Part shown: positions 33,272 to 42,696 of the stretch, one piece after another | Layout of the letters: the number at the start of each line of letters is the position of its first letter | Position numbering within the stretch: the first letter of the stretch is position 1 | Source: Aegilops tauschii subsp. strangulata | Taxonomy: Eukaryota; Streptophyta; Magnoliopsida; Poales; Poaceae | Direction: 5' to 3' | Length of the DNA stretch: 64,000 nucleotides | Assembly: GCF_002575655.3 (NCBI RefSeq) | Contig: NC_053035.3 | Coordinates: 86,453,322-86,517,321, forward strand | The notes under the pieces: generated by a model | Seen by the model: only the letters and a program-made list of their open reading frames with translations | The model's database searches: none | What the model was told of the DNA's origin: nothing | Translations under genes and position numbers: made by a program

Positions 33272-33751
33272 TGTCGGTGTCAAAACCGGCGGATCTCGGG
33301 TAGGGGGTCCCGAACTGTGCGTCTAAGGTCGATGGTAACAGGAGACAAGGGACACGATGTTTACCCAGGTTCGGGCCCTCTCTATGGAGGTAATACCCTA
33401 CTTCCTGCTTGATTGATCTTGATGAATATGAGTATTACAAGAGTTGATCTACCACGAGATCGGAATGGCTAAACCCTAAAAGCCTATCCTGTATGACTAT
33501 GGTCATGAGTATCTCCCCCTCCGGACTAAGTCCTCCGGTTTATATAGACACCGGGAGGATCTAGGGTTACACAAGGTCGGTTACAAAGAAAGGAATCTAC
33601 ATATTCGGTCGCCAAGCTTGCCTTCCATGCCAAGGAGAGTACCATCCGGACATGGGTGCAGTCTTGGGTCTTCGTATCTTCACAGCCCATCAGTCCGGCC
33701 CATGGCTAACAGGCCAGACGCCCGAGGACCCCTTAGTCCAGGACTCCCTCA
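33272..33751 (-). repeat. 5' LTR of G1
   Basis: It has the same borders and length as the LTR at 25218-25697, with about 15 substitutions, many C-to-T or G-to-A. Confidence 0.88.
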
Positions 33752-33795
33752 CCGGCATCGGGCGAAAAGGCCGCAATAAACCTCTTTTTGGCCAT
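33752..33795 (-). pseudogene. First 14 codons of the AP2/ERF-domain gene
   Basis: On minus, ATG at 33795 (context GCCAATGG) reads MAKKRFIAAFSPDA plus two bases of the next codon, then meets the G1 target duplication CCGGC. The sequence resumes at 25212 in the same frame as GEVAAEVSPSS. The fit of frame and duplication supports this start. Confidence 0.65.
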
Positions 33796-34339
33796 TGGCT
33801 CCTCTAGCTCCCCCGCACACAGGCAGAGGTTGAGGATAGAGGCGCCGGCGATGGCGGCGACCTACCAATGGTTTTGAGGGGGGGCGCAAGGTTGTGTTTG
33901 AGGAAATACTGCGGCAACTGAAAATTTAACTAGGCGGGAGTAACAAGGCGGGGCTACTAAAAATTTGGATAAAGGGCGAGCAGATATTTTGAGATTGCGA
34001 GGGATGCAGAGGTGGGAGTAAAGTGTCGGGGCTACTGAAAATTTGAATCAAGGACTGAAGCAGAGCGGGAGTTTTTGGGTAGCGAGCTAGTGTGCTTGAC
34101 ACGCCGGCTGTGGACTGTAGCCGATGCACCTTCTCGCATAAGCCATAGGCATACTATACACCGACGGTGCTCCAAGATATTTTGTACTACATCTCACATG
34201 GTTGGTAATAATAAACTGTGTGGGATCTACTTGATTTGAATTACATAATGGGGTCACAGCGGCAATGGACGCTGTTTGAATTGCTAGACCTTTTATCTGC
34301 AGTGAACGTGCAACTATATGTGTGTCGTAAAAGAATTGG
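33796..34339 (-). promoter_or_regulatory. Presumed leader and promoter region of the AP2-domain gene
   Basis: The first 80 bases upstream of the ATG are GC-rich leader-like sequence. A tandem pair with GGGCGAGCAGATATTTTGAG/GGGCTACTGAAAATTTG-like motifs follows (33940-34055). No clear TATA box was seen. It lies between two divergent genes, and the 0.5 kb array begins at its far end. Confidence 0.35.
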
Positions 34340-36840
34340 AATTATTCAGGGTTCGTTTGGAGATTTTATACATTAAACTGGTTTTCTAGCCATTTCAGGT
34401 GCATAATTCAAACTTAAACTACATGCACATGCTCCGGTGCATATAAATTGGTTGAAAAATCAAATCTGTGTCATTCAGTGCATGCTTAGGTCCCATGCAA
34501 GAAATGGGAATGAATTTTTCGGGGTTCATTTGGCCTTTTTTATACATTAGCTGGGTTTTCTAGGCATCTTATGTGCATAATTCAAATTTGAACTACAAGC
34601 ACATGCTCCAGTGCACCAAAGTTGGTTGAAAAATCACATGTGTGTCCTTGGGTGTATGCTAAGGTCCCATGCAAGAGTTGGGAATGAATTTCAAACACCA
34701 GGGCACTGTTGATTACCGATAAAACATTGAGATACCTGGTTTTTAAATTCTAGTAAATCCAAAACTCGTCTGAAATTCATGAAACTTGGCATGCTATCAT
34801 GGAGCGGCATCAACATGCCACGGTGAAAATTTTGACCCATTTGGGGCAGGTTTGGGTATAAGTTTCTCACAAACTAGAGCTTCTCACAACAAGCGTGATG
34901 GTTTTGGTAGGGAACGTGCCACCTTTGGGGACGGAACGATATCCGTTGCCTCTTATTGCTTTCAAAAATTTACTAGTGTCAACATAGAACAACAGGAGTG
35001 TTGTGTTTAATCTTGGAATTTTTCGAGGTTTGTTTGGCCTTTTTTATACATTAACTGGGTTTTCTAGGCATTTTATGTGCATAATTGAAATTTGAACTAC
35101 AAGCACATGCTATAGTGCACTAAAGTTGGTTGAAAAATCACATGTGTGTCCTTGGGTGAATTTCTAGGTCCCATGCAAGAAATGGGAATGAAATTCAAAC
35201 ACCAGGGCACTGTTGATTGCCGGCAAAACGTTGAGATGCCTGGTTTTTAAATTCTAGTAAATCCAAAAATCGTCTGAAATTCATGAAACTTGGCATGCTA
35301 TCATGGAGCGGCATCAACATGCCGTGGTAAAAAAATTGTCCCATTTGGGGCAGGTTTGGGTATATGCTTCTCATAGATAAGAGCTTCTCACAACAAGCAT
35401 GATGGTTTCGATAGGGAACGTCTCACCTTTGGGGACGAAACGATATCCATTGCCTCCTATTGCATTCAAAAAATTTCTTGTGTCAACATAGAACAACAGG
35501 AGTGTTGTGTCAATTTTTGTGATTTTTCGGGGTTCGTTTGGACATTTTTATGCATTAACTGGGTTTTCTAGGCATTTTATGTGCATAATTCAAATTTGAA
35601 CTACAAGCACATGCTCCAGTGCACCAAAGTTGGTTGAAAAATCACATGTGTGTCCTTGGGTGCATGCTTTGGTCCCATGCAAGAGATGGGAATGAATTTC
35701 AAACACCAGGGCACTGTTGATTGCCGGCAAAACGTTGAGATACCTGGTTTTAAATTCTAGTAAATCCAAAACTCGTCTGAAATTCACGAAACCTGGCATG
35801 CTATCATGGAGCGGCATCAACATGCCGTGGTGAAAATTTTGTCCCATTTGGGGCAGGTTTGGGTATAAGCTTCTCACAACAAGCGTGATGGTTTCGGTAG
35901 GGAATATGCCACCTTTGGGGACGGAACGATATCCCTTGCCTCTTATTGCTTCCAAAAAAATTCTAGTGTCAACATAGATCAACAGGAGTGTTGTGTTTAA
36001 TCTTGGAATTTTTGTGGTTCGTTTGGCCTTTTTTATTCATTAACTGGGTTTTCTATGCATTTTATGTGCATAATTCAAATTTGAACTACAAGCACATGCT
36101 CCAGTGCACTAAAGTTGGTTGAAAAATCACATGTGTGTCCTTGGGTGAATTTCTAGGTCCCATGCAAGAGATGGGAATGAAATTCAAACACCAGGGCACC
36201 GTTGATTGTCGGCAAAATGTTGAGATGCCTGGTTTTTTAATTCTAGTAAATCCAAAACTCGTCTGAAATTCATGAAACTTGGCATGCTATCATGGAGCGG
36301 CATCAACATGCCGTGGTAAAAAATTTGTCCCATTTGGGGCAAGTTTGGGTATATGCTTTTCACAGACCAGAGCTTCTCACAACAAGCATGATGGTTTCGA
36401 TAGGGAACGTCCCGCCTTTGGGGATGAAACGATATCCATTGCCTCTTATTGCTTTCAAATTTTTCTCGTGTCAACATAGAACAACAGGAGTGTTGTGTCA
36501 TTTTTTGTGATTTTTCGGGGTTCATTTGGACATTTTTATGCATTAACTGAGTTTTCAATGCATTTATGTGCATAATTCAAATTTGAACTACATGCACATG
36601 CTCTAGTGCATATAAATTGGTTGAAAAATCAAATCTGTGTCCTTGGGTGCATGCTTAGGTCTCATGCAAGAAAGGAGAATGAATTTCAAACACCAGGGCA
36701 CCGTTGATTGCCGGCAAAACGTTGAGATATTTTGTTTTTAAATTCTAGTAAATCTAAAACTCGTCTGAAATTCATGAAACTTGGCATGCTATCATGGAAT
36801 GGCACCCGACATGTTGTGGTATTTTTTGTGTCCATTTTGA
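34340..36840. repeat. Tandem array of five units of about 0.5 kb
   Basis: The anchor CTTGGCATGCTATCATGGAG (or a close variant) occurs near 34786, 35290, 35795, 36279 and 36784, giving periods of about 504, 505, 484 and 505. A second anchor, TTAACTGGGTTTTCTAGGCA, occurs six times (the first copy is diverged), so the array starts with a part-unit. Units are highly similar but carry small indels. Minus-strand frames of about 130 aa inside them are by-products. The array separates two divergent cargo genes of CACTA J. Confidence 0.9.
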
Positions 36841-37170
36841 GAGAAGGCGCACTCGAATAACAGCCAACAAAGGCATTTTGAAAAAATAGCTGCCACTTTA
36901 ATATATCAAATGGTTGTATAATTCAAATTGTGTGCGTTCTATTAACCATTCACGTGACGCCACGTGTCTTCATTTTAATGGCTATAGGAGGTGCCGTGCG
37001 GACAGCTGCTTGACCTTGACTGAATGGGAGGCTCACTGGGAAGCGAGACCTTTGACTTCCGTGGCCGCTCGCCTTCCTCTCCATTAATGGTGCCCGAGCC
37101 GTTGTTTAATATGGGCGGCCTTACTGTTCGCCTCCCATTCCCCTCCCTCCCGCAGACCTCCACCAACGCC
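36841..37170 (+). promoter_or_regulatory. Presumed upstream region of the proline-rich gene
   Basis: The sequence turns GC-rich toward 37171. CCATTAATGG is a palindrome at 37080, and TTGTTTAATATGG precedes the pyrimidine-rich leader CCCTCCCTCCCGCAG. The open frame starting at 37024 is not preferred, because ATG at 37171 (CGCCATGGCG) has the better context. Confidence 0.4.
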
Positions 37171-37689
37171 ATGGCGCAGAATGATCATCTGCCACTAGTC
37201 TTCAAGTTTGGTGAAGTCGATTCCGAGCCGGAGGAGACAGAAAATAAGGAGGAATGGGGCCTCATGGACATGGCCCAGAACGAGCTGGCCGCGACGGTTG
37301 CTGCCACCGCTCCCGTCCCAGCTCCCATCCTCGCGCCCGCGCCACCGACCATCCCCGTAGCATTGACGGGCTGGTCGCCGAGCACTATCGAAGAGCTGGA
37401 AGCCGCGGGCGTCCGCGAGGTCTCGGCGGACCCCGCGCGAGCTCGTGTACATGCCAGCGCCCGTGCCCGTGCGCGCCCCTCCACCCACCATGACGCCGGC
37501 CCCCATGCGTTTGGATGCACCCGCCGCGCCCGTGCCCCTGCCTGTGCGCGCCCCTCCACCCACTGCGGCACCGGTCCCCGTGCATTTGGCTGCACCCGCC
37601 GCGCTCGTGCCCGTGCCCGTGCGCGCGCCCCCCTTAGCGGCATGGGACGCTGCCGTCGACCGCTACCTCTCAGCGACGCCAGTTGCGAT
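37171..37689 (+). pseudogene. Proline-rich gene in CACTA J, 5' part, cut by element G2
   Basis: ATG at 37171 reads MAQNDHLPLVFKFGEVDSEP followed by an acidic segment. An Ala/Pro-rich stretch and IEELEAAGVREVSADPA come next. Near 37438 one extra base shifts the frame, and the next frame continues as ELVYMPAPVPVRAPPPT in three diverged proline-rich repeats of about 23 residues, then AAWDAAVDRYLSATPVA. G2 interrupts at 37690. The final part lies at 50799-50960 in the same frame. The whole would be about 226 residues. No domain is recognised. The alternative Arg-rich frame to 37692 is judged the wrong frame. Confidence 0.5.
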
Positions 37690-38168
37690 TGAGGGAGTCC
37701 TGGACTAAGGGGTCCTCGGGCGTCCGGCCTGTTATCCATCGGGCCGGACTAATGGGCTGTGAAGACATGAAGGCCGAAGACTATACCCGTGTCCGGATTG
37801 GACTCTACTTGGCGTGGAAGGCAAGCTAGGCGACCGATTATGAAGATTTCCTCCTGTGTAACCGACCCCATGTAACCCTAGATCTCTTCGGTGCCTATAT
37901 AAACCGAAGAGCATAGTCCGAATGGAGATATACTCGTTACCATATACACATAGGCTAGACTTCTAGGGTTTAGCCATTACGATCTCGTGGTAGATCAACT
38001 CTTGTAACACTCATATTCATCAAGATCAATCAAGCAGGAAGTAGGGCATTACCTCCATAGAGAGGGCCCGAACCTGGGTAAACATTGTGTCCCCCGTCTC
38101 CTGTTACCATCGAGCCTAGACGCACAGTTCGGGACCCCCTACGAGATCCGCCGGTTTTGACACCGACA
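37690..38168 (+). repeat. 5' LTR of G2
   Basis: It runs from TGAGGGAGTCCTGGACTAAG to GACACCGACA and has a TATA motif (CCTATATAAACCG, about 37893). It is the same family as the G1 LTRs. Confidence 0.87.
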
Positions 38169-38190
38169 TTAGTGCTTCATTGAGAGTTCC
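38169..38190 (+). other. Primer-site region of G2
   Basis: TTAGTGCTTCATTGAGAGTT directly follows the LTR, matching the same region of G1 with one missing T and one substitution. Confidence 0.6.
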
Positions 38191-38214
38191 ACTGTGCCGT
38201 CGACATAAGGCTCG

Positions 38215-40590
38215 ATGGCCCCTTCAATCGTCGGTAATGGCATCGTTCAGGGAGAAACTTTTCTCCGCGGACAAATCTTTATGTTCGGCGGCTTCGTACT
38301 GCGGGCCAACTCACTTGGCCATCTGGAGCAGGTCGATAGCTACGCCCCTGGCCATCAGGTCAGATTTGGAAGGTTGAACTACATCACGGATATCCGTGGA
38401 GACTTGATCTTCGATGGATTTGAGACCGCGGCGATCGCTCCCCTTCTCTCCAATGAACATGACTTAAATCTGTCATCGGAGCACACCCAGGAGATGGATC
38501 CTGTTGCTGCAACGACCTCAGTACCAAAGCAGATCATCCCCTCCGAGGCCATAAAGTCTGCGGCGTTGGAGCCGCACATGGACTCGACATCCTGCAATGC
38601 TTGCGTCAATGGAACTCCGGACTCGTTTCCGGCTACACGTTCTGGATCAAGTGCGCCTGTGGACACCGAGCTGGATCAGTTATCGATTTTCGAATTTAGC
38701 GATGCAGACATCTTCCAGCATTCGCCTTTGGGTGATGTACTAAATTCTTTGAAGAACTTGTCCTTGGAGGAAGACTCACAGCCGAACTATGTTCGGTTCG
38801 AGCTAGAGGCCGACGACGAGGAATTTTGCTTCCCACCCGCCACCCACTTCATAGCCACCGTCGATGACTTAACCGGTGTGCTTGACTATGGCTCCGAAGA
38901 CATCACCAGTATGGACGACGATGCCGACAATGAGCAAGGCCAAGACCCGCCATTCACTGGACATTGGACAGCCACCTCTTCGTACGACATGTACATGGTT
39001 GATACACCCAAAGGATCTGGCGACGACAAAGAAGAGCCGGATAAGAACAAACCCTCTGAGACACAGTCCAAGCGCCGGCGCCCCAAACGCCGTTCTAAGC
39101 CTCGTCGCTCAAAGGATGGAAACACTGGCACCGAAGAAAATAGTACTCCGGGCGACGCCGAAAACAATGAAGACCCTGTCGGCGCTGCATCCGAACAGGA
39201 AGAACATGACAACACGCAAGACAACCCTAATGAACAGGCCATAGAAGATAACTCGGAGGACGATAGTTACCATCCACCCTCCGAAGAGGAGACAAGCCTC
39301 GGCAACAAAGACTTCATCGTGCCGGAGGACCCTCTGGAGCAGGAGCGTTTTAAGCTTCAGCTCATAGCCACTACAATGAGCCTGAAAATGAAACAGCAGC
39401 AGCTTCAAGCTGAACAAGACCTGCTCATCGACAGATGGACCGACGTCCTGACAGCCGAAGAATACGGCCTCAAGCACCCAACCAAGAGCTACCCGAAACG
39501 CAGACTGCTACCTCAATTCGATGAGGAGGCACCAGAACACATATCTCCCTCGCGTAATGCGGAACAACTACCGCGTGGTCGAGACAGGGCGGCCGACCGT
39601 CCACCCCGCGGTCGGGATAAAGCGGCAACTCAGCAGCCTGCCCCACCACCCCGCAAAAATAAAGACGAAAGAGTTCGGGGTCGCACCTATGACCTTCGGC
39701 AGACCCTGGACAGTAGAGCAGGACACACAAGATCGATCTACGGATCGCGAGGACGTGCCTCGAGGCACGAAGACGGCTACCTATTCGGACGTGATAAATC
39801 TAACCACACCCGGGCCGAATGCCGCAGACAGACTCCATCAGAGCTACACCGCGATGTGGCCCGGTACAGAGGTGCCGCACACCCTCTCTGCTTCACAGAT
39901 GAAGTACGGGATCATGAATTCCCCGAGGGGTTCAAGCCCGTCAATATCGAATCATATGACGGCACAACCGATCCCGCAGTATGGATCGAGGACTTTATTC
40001 TCCATATCCATATGGCTCGAGGAGATGATCTCCGCGCCATTAAATACCTCCCGCTAAAGCTCAAAGGGCCAGCTCGGCACTGGCTTAACAGCCTGCCTGA
40101 AAACTCCATCGGCAGTTGGGAGGACTTGGAAGAGGCTTTCCTTGATAACTTCCAAGGAACTTATGTCCAGCCACCAGACGCCGATGACTTAAGCCACATA
40201 GTTCAACAACCCGGAGAATCAGCCAGAAAATTCTGGACTAGGTTCCTAACCAAAAAGAACCAGATCGTCGACTGTCCGGATGCCGAAGCCCTAGCGGCCT
40301 TTAAGCATAGCATCCGGGATGAATGGCTCGCCCGCCACCTCACACAAGAAAAACCGAGGTCCATGACAGCCCTCACGGCACTTATGACCCGCTTTTGCAC
40401 GGGAGAAGATAGTTGGATGGCTCGCAGTAGAAGCACGGCCAACGAAACAAGCCCCTCCGAGGCCAAAAACAGCACCGGCAAGCTCCGGCGCAACAGAAAC
40501 AAACGCCGAAGCAATGGCGATAACACCGACGACACAACAGTTCATGCCAGATTTAGTGGCTCAAAGTCCAGCCAGCGAAAGAAGCCCTAG
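38215..40590 (+). CDS. Gag polyprotein of G2, 791 aa
   Basis: An uninterrupted frame from MAPSIVGNGIVQGETFLRGQ. It forms the structural particle of the retrotransposon. Residues 1-250 hold a conserved N-terminal region with acidic stretches; about 285-305 is basic (KRRRPKRRSKPRRSK). A charged helix (MSLKMKQQQLQAEQDLLIDR) is near residue 390. The retrotransposon gag domain lies at about 575-735: DPAVWIEDFILHIHMARGDD, KGPARHWLNSLPENSIGSWE, FLTKKNQIVDCPDAEALAAF. It ends SGSKSSQRKKP. Its length and lack of stops are unusual in this decayed neighbourhood. The homologue in G1 is broken. Confidence 0.85.
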   Translation: MAPSIVGNGIVQGETFLRGQIFMFGGFVLRANSLGHLEQVDSYAPGHQVRFGRLNYITDIRGDLIFDGFETAAIAPLLSNEHDLNLSSEHTQEMDPVAATTSVPKQIIPSEAIKSAALEPHMDSTSCNACVNGTPDSFPATRSGSSAPVDTELDQLSIFEFSDADIFQHSPLGDVLNSLKNLSLEEDSQPNYVRFELEADDEEFCFPPATHFIATVDDLTGVLDYGSEDITSMDDDADNEQGQDPPFTGHWTATSSYDMYMVDTPKGSGDDKEEPDKNKPSETQSKRRRPKRRSKPRRSKDGNTGTEENSTPGDAENNEDPVGAASEQEEHDNTQDNPNEQAIEDNSEDDSYHPPSEEETSLGNKDFIVPEDPLEQERFKLQLIATTMSLKMKQQQLQAEQDLLIDRWTDVLTAEEYGLKHPTKSYPKRRLLPQFDEEAPEHISPSRNAEQLPRGRDRAADRPPRGRDKAATQQPAPPPRKNKDERVRGRTYDLRQTLDSRAGHTRSIYGSRGRASRHEDGYLFGRDKSNHTRAECRRQTPSELHRDVARYRGAAHPLCFTDEVRDHEFPEGFKPVNIESYDGTTDPAVWIEDFILHIHMARGDDLRAIKYLPLKLKGPARHWLNSLPENSIGSWEDLEEAFLDNFQGTYVQPPDADDLSHIVQQPGESARKFWTRFLTKKNQIVDCPDAEALAAFKHSIRDEWLARHLTQEKPRSMTALTALMTRFCTGEDSWMARSRSTANETSPSEAKNSTGKLRRNRNKRRSNGDNTDDTTVHARFSGSKSSQRKKP

Positions 40591-41542
40591 CAGCGGAAAA
40601 CCATCCAGCTTGGACCGCATACTCGATCGTCCTTGCCAAATACGCGGCACCCCAGACAAACCGGCCAACCATACTAACAGAGACTGCCGGGTCTTTAAAC
40701 AAGCCAGCAAGGTAAATAGCAGAAACAAAGAAGGGGAATCACAGAGCGAGGACGATGACGAAGAGCCCCGGCAGCCGAACACTGGGGGGCAAAAGAAATT
40801 TCCCCCTCAAGTCAAAATGGTGAACATGATATACGCTACACATATTCCCAAAAGGGAGCGCAAGCGCGCACTCAGGGACGTCTATGCGGTAGAGCCCGCC
40901 GCCCCGAAATTTAATCTGTGGTCATCATTCCCGATCACATTCGACCGCCGAGACCATCCAATTAGCATCCGGCATGGCGGTTCAGCCGCACTGGTCCTCG
41001 ACCCAATCATCGACGGATTCCACCTGACTCGAGTCCTAATGGACGGCGGTAGCAGCCTCAACCTGCTCTATCAGGATACAGTACGTAAAATGAGCATTGA
41101 CCCCTCACGAGTCAAGCCCACGAAGACTACCTTTAAAGGAGTCATACCAGGCGTAGAGGCCCGTTGTATGGGGTCAATAACACTGGAGGTAGTATTCGGT
41201 TCCCCGGATAACTTCCGAAGCGAGGAACTAATCTTCGATATCGTCCCAATTCGCAGCGGCTATCACGCGCTGCTCGGACGAACCGCATTCGCTAGATTCA
41301 ACACGGTGCCACATTATGCTTATCTAAAGCTCAAGATGCCCGGTCCACGTGGCGTCATTACAGTAAATGGAAACACGGAACGCTCCCTCCGTAGAGAGGA
41401 GCGCACCGCCGCCCTAGTAGCAGAAGTACAGAGTGGCCTTCTCAAGCAACACCATAATCCGGTTGCCGAGCCCCTAGACATCATTAAGAGGGTCCGGACT
41501 ACACTGCAGCAGGACAGCTCGGCTCGTCACGAGCCAAACTAG
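40514..41542 (+). CDS. Zinc-knuckle remnant and aspartic protease of G2
   Basis: The frame overlaps the end of gag by 77 bases in a different frame. It carries CQIRGTPDKPANHTNRDC, related to the C..H..H..C knuckle of G1 with His changed to Arg, and then a retropepsin domain. The active site is VLMDGGSSLNLLY, and the flap and C-terminal motifs include IVPIRSGYHALLGRTAFARF. It cleaves the gag polyprotein in such elements. Comparison with G1 suggests a short deletion near 40585 caused the frame change, so this is probably decay rather than programmed shifting. The frame stops at 41542 and no RT follows. Confidence 0.8.
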   Translation: MAITPTTQQFMPDLVAQSPASERSPSSGKPSSLDRILDRPCQIRGTPDKPANHTNRDCRVFKQASKVNSRNKEGESQSEDDDEEPRQPNTGGQKKFPPQVKMVNMIYATHIPKRERKRALRDVYAVEPAAPKFNLWSSFPITFDRRDHPISIRHGGSAALVLDPIIDGFHLTRVLMDGGSSLNLLYQDTVRKMSIDPSRVKPTKTTFKGVIPGVEARCMGSITLEVVFGSPDNFRSEELIFDIVPIRSGYHALLGRTAFARFNTVPHYAYLKLKMPGPRGVITVNGNTERSLRREERTAALVAEVQSGLLKQHHNPVAEPLDIIKRVRTTLQQDSSARHEPN

Positions 41543-42696
41543 CAAATTCGGCCTCCGTCCCAGCCCAGATGAGGCAATGGTATTAGTACGACGGAGGCAC
41601 AACTCGCTCGCAATCCACAGTACGGCTTGATAGACCCTGGGATTCGCACGCTTCTGCTTTTTCTTTGTACAGGTCTTCTTCTGTTTTCAAGGGCTATACA
41701 GACGACCTGTTGCAGAACACACCAAGGAGGCAAGGAGCTCTGGCGTACAAGGGAACCCCCAGGTGGTTTCTAATAAACGATTACCATACTCGTTTTACAT
41801 ACCCGCATGCAGCTCGCCCTTGGTTACGGCGTTTTCAATAGCCGTACTTGCTTATCGCATTACTTGTACAAAGTACGCCTTGACGTACTGATTACATCAC
41901 AACGGTGATTAAATGATGGCGTCAGCCCATTACTTCATTTTTCCGTTTCCTCACCTCAGTATCTATTACTCATTGCACACGTACACCATGGTACGTACTA
42001 ATGCGCCAGGGGCTTAATTACACCCCGCATCACGGCAATAAAAGTCCGAACACTTTTACAGTATAGTTCGGCACCCCAAACTTATAGCATTATATGCATC
42101 GGCTCCGAATCATGTCTTTGGTCAATAGTTGGGTTGCCCGGCTCCTGTGCTTACTACCTTACATTCCACTATATCGGCTAGGGTAGTAAAGGGAGAACTA
42201 CTGTGATTGTGTCCTGGTTCTTCCGGACGAGCACCTCAGTAGAGAAAGCCGAAAACTGACTGTCATGGTGCGGTGAGAGCCGGTCAGCTGTTCGAGAGGT
42301 TCCAAATCGTTAGAGATTTTTCCCGCTTCTTGCGAAGAATCGGTTTCTCCGATTAGGCATGTATAGCGCCCCTAATTCGGCCTTCCGAATACCAGGGGCT
42401 TCGCCAACTTTATCAATTGTCAAACTCCTATGGCTAAGTGGGGGCGGTAAAGGCCGCATAGTCTGATTGCCTTGTTCGTTGTGCTAAACACCCCCTTTAA
42501 GGACCAGAATGTGGAGTAAAGAGTGTTTAGATTTATCCCGAACACCCCCGTACTATCTACATGGGGGCAGAATCCGACGACTGGTCATCCCTCAGATTTA
42601 ATAAACGGCCGCACAGGAGGTAAAATTTAAAATCATAAACATTATACTACATAACATCTTTGTTCCATATTATAGGGCAAGATAATACACATGTTC
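41543..42696. other. Spacer of G2 between protease and antisense gene
   Basis: No frame is supported. It matches the G1 spacer in inverted order (GGTTGCCCGGCTCCTGTGC near 42131). This is where pol would lie in an autonomous relative; nothing of it remains. Confidence 0.6.

Larger units (their letters stand above)
25218..33751 (-). mobile_element. G1: non-autonomous Gypsy element, complete, minus strand
   Basis: Two 480-bp LTRs (25218-25697 and 33272-33751) enclose a primer site, sense gag on minus, and an antisense gene on plus. CCGGC flanks both sides (25213-25217 and 33752-33756). There is no RT, RNase H or integrase, and protease is also missing, so mobility needed proteins from a relative. 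The LTRs differ at about 15 of 480 positions by eye, which at 1.3e-8 per site per year suggests an insertion roughly 1.2 million years ago. The layout matches Tat-lineage Gypsy elements that carry an antisense ORF. It splits the AP2 gene of CACTA J. Confidence 0.88.

Noticed and set aside
35590..36573. Two related minus-strand frames of about 130 aa
   Set aside because: They are the same stretch of the 0.5 kb tandem repeat in two copies; other copies have the frame broken.
37024..37692. 222-aa frame ending in Arg-rich repeats
   Set aside because: The first part is accepted from ATG 37171. After about 37438 the alternative frame (proline-rich) fits better, because it alone continues past the G2 insertion.
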